A DNA stretch of 7,852 nt from URNF01 sp045594105 (GTDB taxonomy: Bacteria > Bacillota > Clostridia > Oscillospirales > Acutalibacteraceae). Location of the stretch: positions 1 to 7,852 of the forward strand of contig JAZNXY010000088.1 in assembly GCA_045594105.1 (NCBI GenBank), given 5' to 3'. The notes below the pieces were generated by a model that searched no databases, was not told where the DNA came from, and worked only from the letters and a program-made list of their open reading frames with translations. Both the position numbers and the translations under genes were made by a program. The stretch's first letter is position 1. Each line of letters begins with the position of its first letter. This document shows positions 5,221-7,852 of this stretch, in pieces.

Positions 5221-5290
5221 TCCCTCGGCTAAAGGGAAATGTACCCAAAAAATGGGCACAAAAATAAAACCCCTTTTACGAGGTATAGAT

Positions 5291-5320
5291 ACTATAACAC
5301 AGAGGTGGCAAGGTAGTCAA
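5291..5320 (-). promoter_or_regulatory. Main promoter of the rpmG-secE-nusG-rpl cluster
   Basis: On the minus strand TTGACT (5320-5315) is separated by 18 bp from TATAGT (5296-5291); each box has one mismatch to the sigma-70/sigma-A consensus. Transcription should begin near 5284, giving a leader of about 123 nt before rpmG. It is the best promoter in the window, as expected for a ribosomal-protein operon. Confidence 0.82.
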
Positions 5321-5338
5321 GTGGTTTTTTGAGATATT

Positions 5339-5464
5339 TTTGTGCGATTGTATGCACAAACTACGACAACCACAATATGTGGTAATTTTTAGTAACTACA
5401 GCTCAAAAAACCGTCGAGTTTTGTTCGAGTGCATTGCTGTGCACTCGGTTTTGCTTCGCAAAAC
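5339..5464. repeat. Cluster of four hairpins in the divergent intergenic region
   Basis: Four inverted repeats follow one another: TTTGTGC (5339-5345) / GCACAAA (5354-5360); ACCACA (5369-5374) / TGTGGT (5378-5383); CGAGTGCA (5426-5433) / TGCACTCG (5440-5447); and GTTTTGC (5448-5454) / GCAAAAC (5458-5464) with a 3-nt loop. The last two abut directly. An outer AAAACCG (5407-5413) / CGGTTTT (5446-5452) pairing can compete with them. They lie upstream of the rpmG promoter and upstream of the HD gene promoter. No RNA family was recognised and no credible ORF lies here; the rest of 5161-5620 shows only promoters. Confidence 0.5.
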
Positions 5465-5549
5465 ACTACAAAACATCGCCCCAAACGCTGATTTTTTTGT
5501 TCTTGTGTTCGCCCCATGTAAAATGTGCTGCTTTGGCGAGGGAAATCTA

Positions 5550-5584
5550 TTGCATTATTATAAAAGGTATGGTATTTTATAATA
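5550..5584 (+). promoter_or_regulatory. Candidate promoter with overlapping inverted repeat upstream of the HD gene
   Basis: A TATAAT at 5578-5583 is preceded by TTATTA (5555-5560) at 17 bp; an alternative is TTGCAT (5550-5555) with TATTTT (5573-5578). The region is also a perfect 10-bp inverted repeat, TATTATAAAA (5556-5565) and TTTTATAATA (5575-5584) with a 9-bp spacer, which covers the -10 and could be an operator. A/T-rich composition makes both calls uncertain. Confidence 0.4.
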
Positions 5585-5620
5585 GAATATATATATCCTT
5601 ATAATATAGGGGGTTTCTTA

Positions 5621-6292
5621 ATGCATATTGTAAACGAACGGCAAAAACAATTATTGCTGTGGTTTATGGAGCAAATCAATTTGGTTGGTAACCCTGCCGA
5701 GCTGTCTTCCCGTGATGTGGTAGAGGCGGCGCTGAAGGCCGCTGACCGTGAAGGTATGGACAAGCTGCTGCGTTATCTCGTGTCCACCGACTACTACACC
5801 GCACCGGCTTCTACCCGTTTTCACGGCAACTACGAGGGTGCGCTTGCAGAACACAGCATTCACGTGGCGGCACTGCTTCTGAAGAAAAACCGTGAGCTTG
5901 CTTTAGGGCTGCCCGACGGCAGTTGTATCTTAGCGGGTCTGTGCCACGACCTTTGCAAAGTAAACTTCTATGTTCCCGACTACAAAAACAAGAAGGTTTA
6001 CAGCGAACACGGCACAAAATCCGATGTCAAGGGCCGTTTTGACTGGGAAATGGTACCCTCCTACACCATTGAGGACAAGTTCCCCTGCGGCCACGGTGAA
6101 AAATCGGTCATTATGCTGCAGAACTTTATGAAGCTAACACAGGACGAGATCCTGCTCATCCGCTGGCACATGGGGCCGTTTGCCGCCGCAAACGAATACG
6201 ATTTTAACTCGGCTCTCGATTTCCGTCCCGAAATCGTAGCTATTTTCACCGCAGATATGGAAGCTGCGGCATTGTTTGAGGAGAAACGTTGA
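5621..6292 (+). CDS. HD-domain phosphohydrolase
   Basis: This 223-aa cytoplasmic protein has a full set of HD-superfamily metal ligands: His78 (AEHSIH), His109-Asp110 (GLCHDLCK), His158 (CGHGEK), His183 (RWHMG) and Asp212 (FTADMEA). The arrangement H...HD...H...H...D is that of metal-dependent phosphohydrolases and of the C-terminal domain of YhaM-type nucleases. The N-terminal 70 residues are helical and lack the OB-fold that YhaM carries, so an exonuclease role is not supported; nucleotide or nucleic-acid phosphoester hydrolysis is a general inference. The ATG at 5621 follows GGGGG at 7 nt spacing. It heads a tight unit with the next two genes: 2 nt separate its stop from the next ATG. Confidence 0.85.
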   Translation: MHIVNERQKQLLLWFMEQINLVGNPAELSSRDVVEAALKAADREGMDKLLRYLVSTDYYTAPASTRFHGNYEGALAEHSIHVAALLLKKNRELALGLPDGSCILAGLCHDLCKVNFYVPDYKNKKVYSEHGTKSDVKGRFDWEMVPSYTIEDKFPCGHGEKSVIMLQNFMKLTQDEILLIRWHMGPFAAANEYDFNSALDFRPEIVAIFTADMEAAALFEEKR

Positions 6293-6294
6293 TT

Positions 6295-6771
6295 ATGAAA
6301 AAGTATTTATGGGTGTTTTTGGTTTCGATGGTGCCGATTGTTGAACTGCGCGGTGCGATTCCGATCGGTGTGGGTATGGGTCTGCCGCTGTGGGAAGTTT
6401 ACGTGCTTGCCATTATCGGCAATATGCTGCCCGTCCCCTTCATTTTCCTGTTCGCACGCAAGGTGCTGGAATGGGGCAAGGACAAAAAATATATCGGCCG
6501 CTTTTTCACCTTCTGCCTTGAAAAAGGGCATAAGGGCGGCGAAAAGCTCAAAGCCAAGGCGGGCCGTGGTCTTTTCTGGGCACTGATGCTGTTTGTTGCC
6601 ATTCCTCTGCCCGGCACGGGTGCGTGGACCGGCACGCTGGCAGCTTCCCTTCTGGGTATGGATTTCAAGAAAAGCTCCGCCGCCGTTATGCTCGGCGTCC
6701 TGACTGCAGGTGTAATTATGGGTATTGCCAGCACCGGCGTGTTCAGCACCATTACCGCTCTGTTTGCGTGA
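6295..6771 (+). CDS. Small multidrug export family membrane protein
   Basis: This 158-aa protein is mostly hydrophobic, with about four membrane segments (roughly 4-28, 32-55, 90-116 and 126-152) and a basic, Lys/Gly-rich loop between. The motif VPIVELRGAIPIG (13-25) near the N-terminus and PLPGTGAWTG in the third segment are typical of the family annotated as small multi-drug export protein (Pfam Sm_multidrug_ex). Evidence for drug transport in the family is thin; related DedA-like architecture has been noted. The start is the ATG at 6295 (GAGGAG 11 nt before). A TTG at 6289, at 5 nt spacing and overlapping the HD stop, is an alternative that adds two residues. It is translationally coupled in a three-gene unit. 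Confidence 0.85.
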   Translation: MKKYLWVFLVSMVPIVELRGAIPIGVGMGLPLWEVYVLAIIGNMLPVPFIFLFARKVLEWGKDKKYIGRFFTFCLEKGHKGGEKLKAKAGRGLFWALMLFVAIPLPGTGAWTGTLAASLLGMDFKKSSAAVMLGVLTAGVIMGIASTGVFSTITALFA

Positions 6772-6779
6772 GGGATATG

Positions 6780-7664
6780 ATGAGATATTTGAAAACTGCT
6801 TTGTGCGTACTGTTGTGCGTGCTGTTATTGGCGGGCTGTGCGAAAATGCCCGAAACCGATTTTTCCGAAAACTCGCCGTTGCTGATCGGTACTTGGCGTC
6901 TTGTCGACTACGTACCCGATAACGATAAAAATATTGAGTGGGCAAAGGATAACATTGTGTGGGCTGACGAAGACATTTTGTTCACCTACAATGCCGACGG
7001 CACAGGGGTAAAAACCGTAAAGGGTGTGGTAGAATACACCTTCACCTATTCCTTTGACGGCAAATATCTGTATACCACCGCCACCTATCCGAGCGGCAAA
7101 ACCAATCTGATGAAGGATATTACCACCGTAAACGGTGATACGGTTTCCACCTATTCGTATGATGAAAAGGCGACCATATCTTTTGTGCGGGAAAAGACCG
7201 CTGTTACCACCACCGACGCCGTGACCATTGTCACCACTTCCAAAGAAGTCACCCCTATTAAACCCACCTCGGCACCCACCACTGTGCCGACAACCACTAA
7301 ACCGCCCACTACTGTGCAAAATAAAACAACGGCGGCTACCACCGCTCGGCCGGTTGTGGTGCAAGCGGCAGACCCCAAAACGGGTATTTCTTGGGACGGC
7401 AAATCGCCTATTGTATATACCTACGAGGATGGCTCAAAGGGCACAGAACCGCAAAATGGCGCCGAATACGAAGTCGCGCCTGGTATATACCGCACCGTAA
7501 TTATTGCTACCGCAAAAAAATACGACGGACATTGTTCTTTGTGCGGAAGAAAAGGCGGGGATGGACAAAATGGCACCTGTCTTCGCTATTGGACCGGTGG
7601 GAACCACGTGTGTGAACACTGCGGCGCAACAGTTGCAGAAAATGTTTGTCACTCCTGTGGGTAA
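6780..7664 (+). CDS. Lipoprotein: lipocalin-like domain, Thr/Pro linker, cysteine-rich C-terminus
   Basis: This 294-aa protein begins with a lipoprotein signal peptide (MRYLKTALCVLLCVLLLAGC); the lipobox LAGC puts the lipidated Cys at residue 20. Residues about 36-137 alternate beta-strand-like stretches and start IGTWRLVDY with an NADGTG turn, resembling small lipocalin-like domains of Clostridia. A Thr/Pro/Lys linker spans about 139-192. Residues about 198-248 follow, then a tail with seven cysteines: CSLC (252-255), Cys267, CEHC (278-281) and CHSC (290-293), a zinc-ribbon-like pattern that is odd in an exported protein. The ATG at 6780 is preferred (GAGGG 5 nt upstream); an adjoining ATG at 6777 is too close. 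It starts 8 nt after the export-family gene. Function is unknown. Confidence 0.8.
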   Translation: MRYLKTALCVLLCVLLLAGCAKMPETDFSENSPLLIGTWRLVDYVPDNDKNIEWAKDNIVWADEDILFTYNADGTGVKTVKGVVEYTFTYSFDGKYLYTTATYPSGKTNLMKDITTVNGDTVSTYSYDEKATISFVREKTAVTTTDAVTIVTTSKEVTPIKPTSAPTTVPTTTKPPTTVQNKTTAATTARPVVVQAADPKTGISWDGKSPIVYTYEDGSKGTEPQNGAEYEVAPGIYRTVIIATAKKYDGHCSLCGRKGGDGQNGTCLRYWTGGNHVCEHCGATVAENVCHSCG

Positions 7665-7671
7665 ACTGCCG

Positions 7672-7723
7672 TAAACACCTCATCCACCGCTAACGCGGTC
7701 CCCCTTCTCCTCAAGGAGAAGGC
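7672..7723. repeat. Palindromic intergenic repeat of the gut-clostridial type
   Basis: Two adjacent hairpins are seen: ACCGC (7686-7690) / GCGGT (7695-7699), and CCTTCTCCT (7703-7711) / AGGAGAAGG (7714-7722), preceded by CACCTCATCC. This wording is familiar to me from dispersed palindromic repeats between genes in Ruminococcaceae genomes. AGGAG (7714-7718) can also pair with CTCCT (7734-7738), which is followed by GTTTTTT. That gives a weak terminator option for the lipoprotein unit before the MATE gene. Confidence 0.6.
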
Positions 7724-7756
7724 AGAATAAACACTCCTGTTTTTTGAGGATTTTCT

Positions 7757-7852
7757 ATGCTTAAAAGATACGTAGGCGATAAGGCGTTTTACCGCTTGGT
7801 GATTGCAGTTGCTCTCCCCATTATGTTACAAAACGGCATTACCAACTTTGTG
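7757..7852 (+). CDS. MATE family efflux transporter (3' truncated)
   Basis: The first 32 codons are present and the frame runs off the window. They encode MLKRYVGDKAFYRLVIAVALP followed by IMLQNGITNFV. The FYRLVIAVALPIMLQN stretch is the typical start of MATE (multidrug and toxic compound extrusion) transporters, cation-coupled antiporters of 12 membrane helices. The ATG at 7757 has GAGGA about 6 nt upstream. It follows the lipoprotein gene after 92 nt that carry a palindromic repeat and a T-tract, so it may be a separate transcription unit. Confidence 0.85.
   Translation, partial: MLKRYVGDKAFYRLVIAVALPIMLQNGITNFV

Noticed and set aside
5339..5464. Hairpin cluster as a CRISPR array
   Set aside because: The hairpins differ in sequence and spacing; there are no identical direct repeats.
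5340..5582. 80-aa plus-strand open frame in the divergent intergenic region
   Set aside because: It starts with TTG without a Shine-Dalgarno site, runs through several hairpins, and its composition does not look like a real protein.
5600..5605. Perfect TATAAT just upstream of the HD gene
   Set aside because: Transcription from it would start inside the ribosome-binding site at about 5612; the -10 at 5578 is more plausible.

Overview
The window looks like chromosomal DNA of a Bacillota (Firmicutes) bacterium, most likely class Clostridia of the Oscillospiraceae/Ruminococcaceae type. The evidence is strong GGAGG-type ribosome-binding sites, an L10 leader of the Firmicutes kind, Cys4 (zinc-type) L33, Thr/Pro-rich lipoprotein linkers and gut-clostridial palindromic intergenic repeats. 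Family assignments were made by eye from motifs; no database search was run.

Layout. (1) 1-681 (+): 3' part of a sugar-phosphate isomerase/epimerase-like TIM-barrel gene, closed by a bidirectional terminator shared with a convergent small gene. (2) 714-1193: two small divergent genes, a 56-aa ribbon-helix-helix protein (-) and a 64-aa five-cysteine protein (+), with a short intergenic region holding a good promoter and a small inverted repeat. A second bidirectional terminator follows. (3) 1251-5160 (-): a translation/secretion/transcription cluster in the order rpmG-secE-nusG-rplK-rplA-rplJ-rplL, read right to left from a near-consensus promoter at 5291-5320. rpoBC does not follow rplL; the cluster ends in a terminator. 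(4) 5161-5620: a 460-bp divergent intergenic region rich in hairpins. (5) 5621-7664 (+): a tight three-gene unit (HD-domain phosphohydrolase, small multidrug-export-family membrane protein, lipoprotein with an unusual cysteine-rich tail). After it come a palindromic repeat and the start of a MATE transporter gene.

The most notable content is regulatory RNA in the ribosomal cluster. Two copies of what looks like the L1-binding motif are present, one before rplK and one between rplK and rplA. They have the same stem lengths and the same GA / 6-nt internal-loop geometry, with compensatory changes in the stems. Upstream of rplJ lies an L10 leader with an attenuator hairpin and a plausible antiterminator pairing. 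Between rplA and this leader sits a 190-bp MITE-like element with 16-bp imperfect terminal inverted repeats and a possible TA target duplication. It contains the best -10 candidate for rplJL.

Working together: rpmG, secE and nusG supply a ribosomal protein, a translocon subunit and a transcription factor. rplK/rplA are probably held in check by L1, and rplJ/rplL by L10 (L10-L12 complex) through attenuation. The (+) unit at 5621-7664 has no obvious link to translation. No wholly new defence or mobile system was found; the best leads are the duplicated L1 sites, the mobile element in the rplJL leader, and the lipoprotein with an exported cysteine-rich domain.
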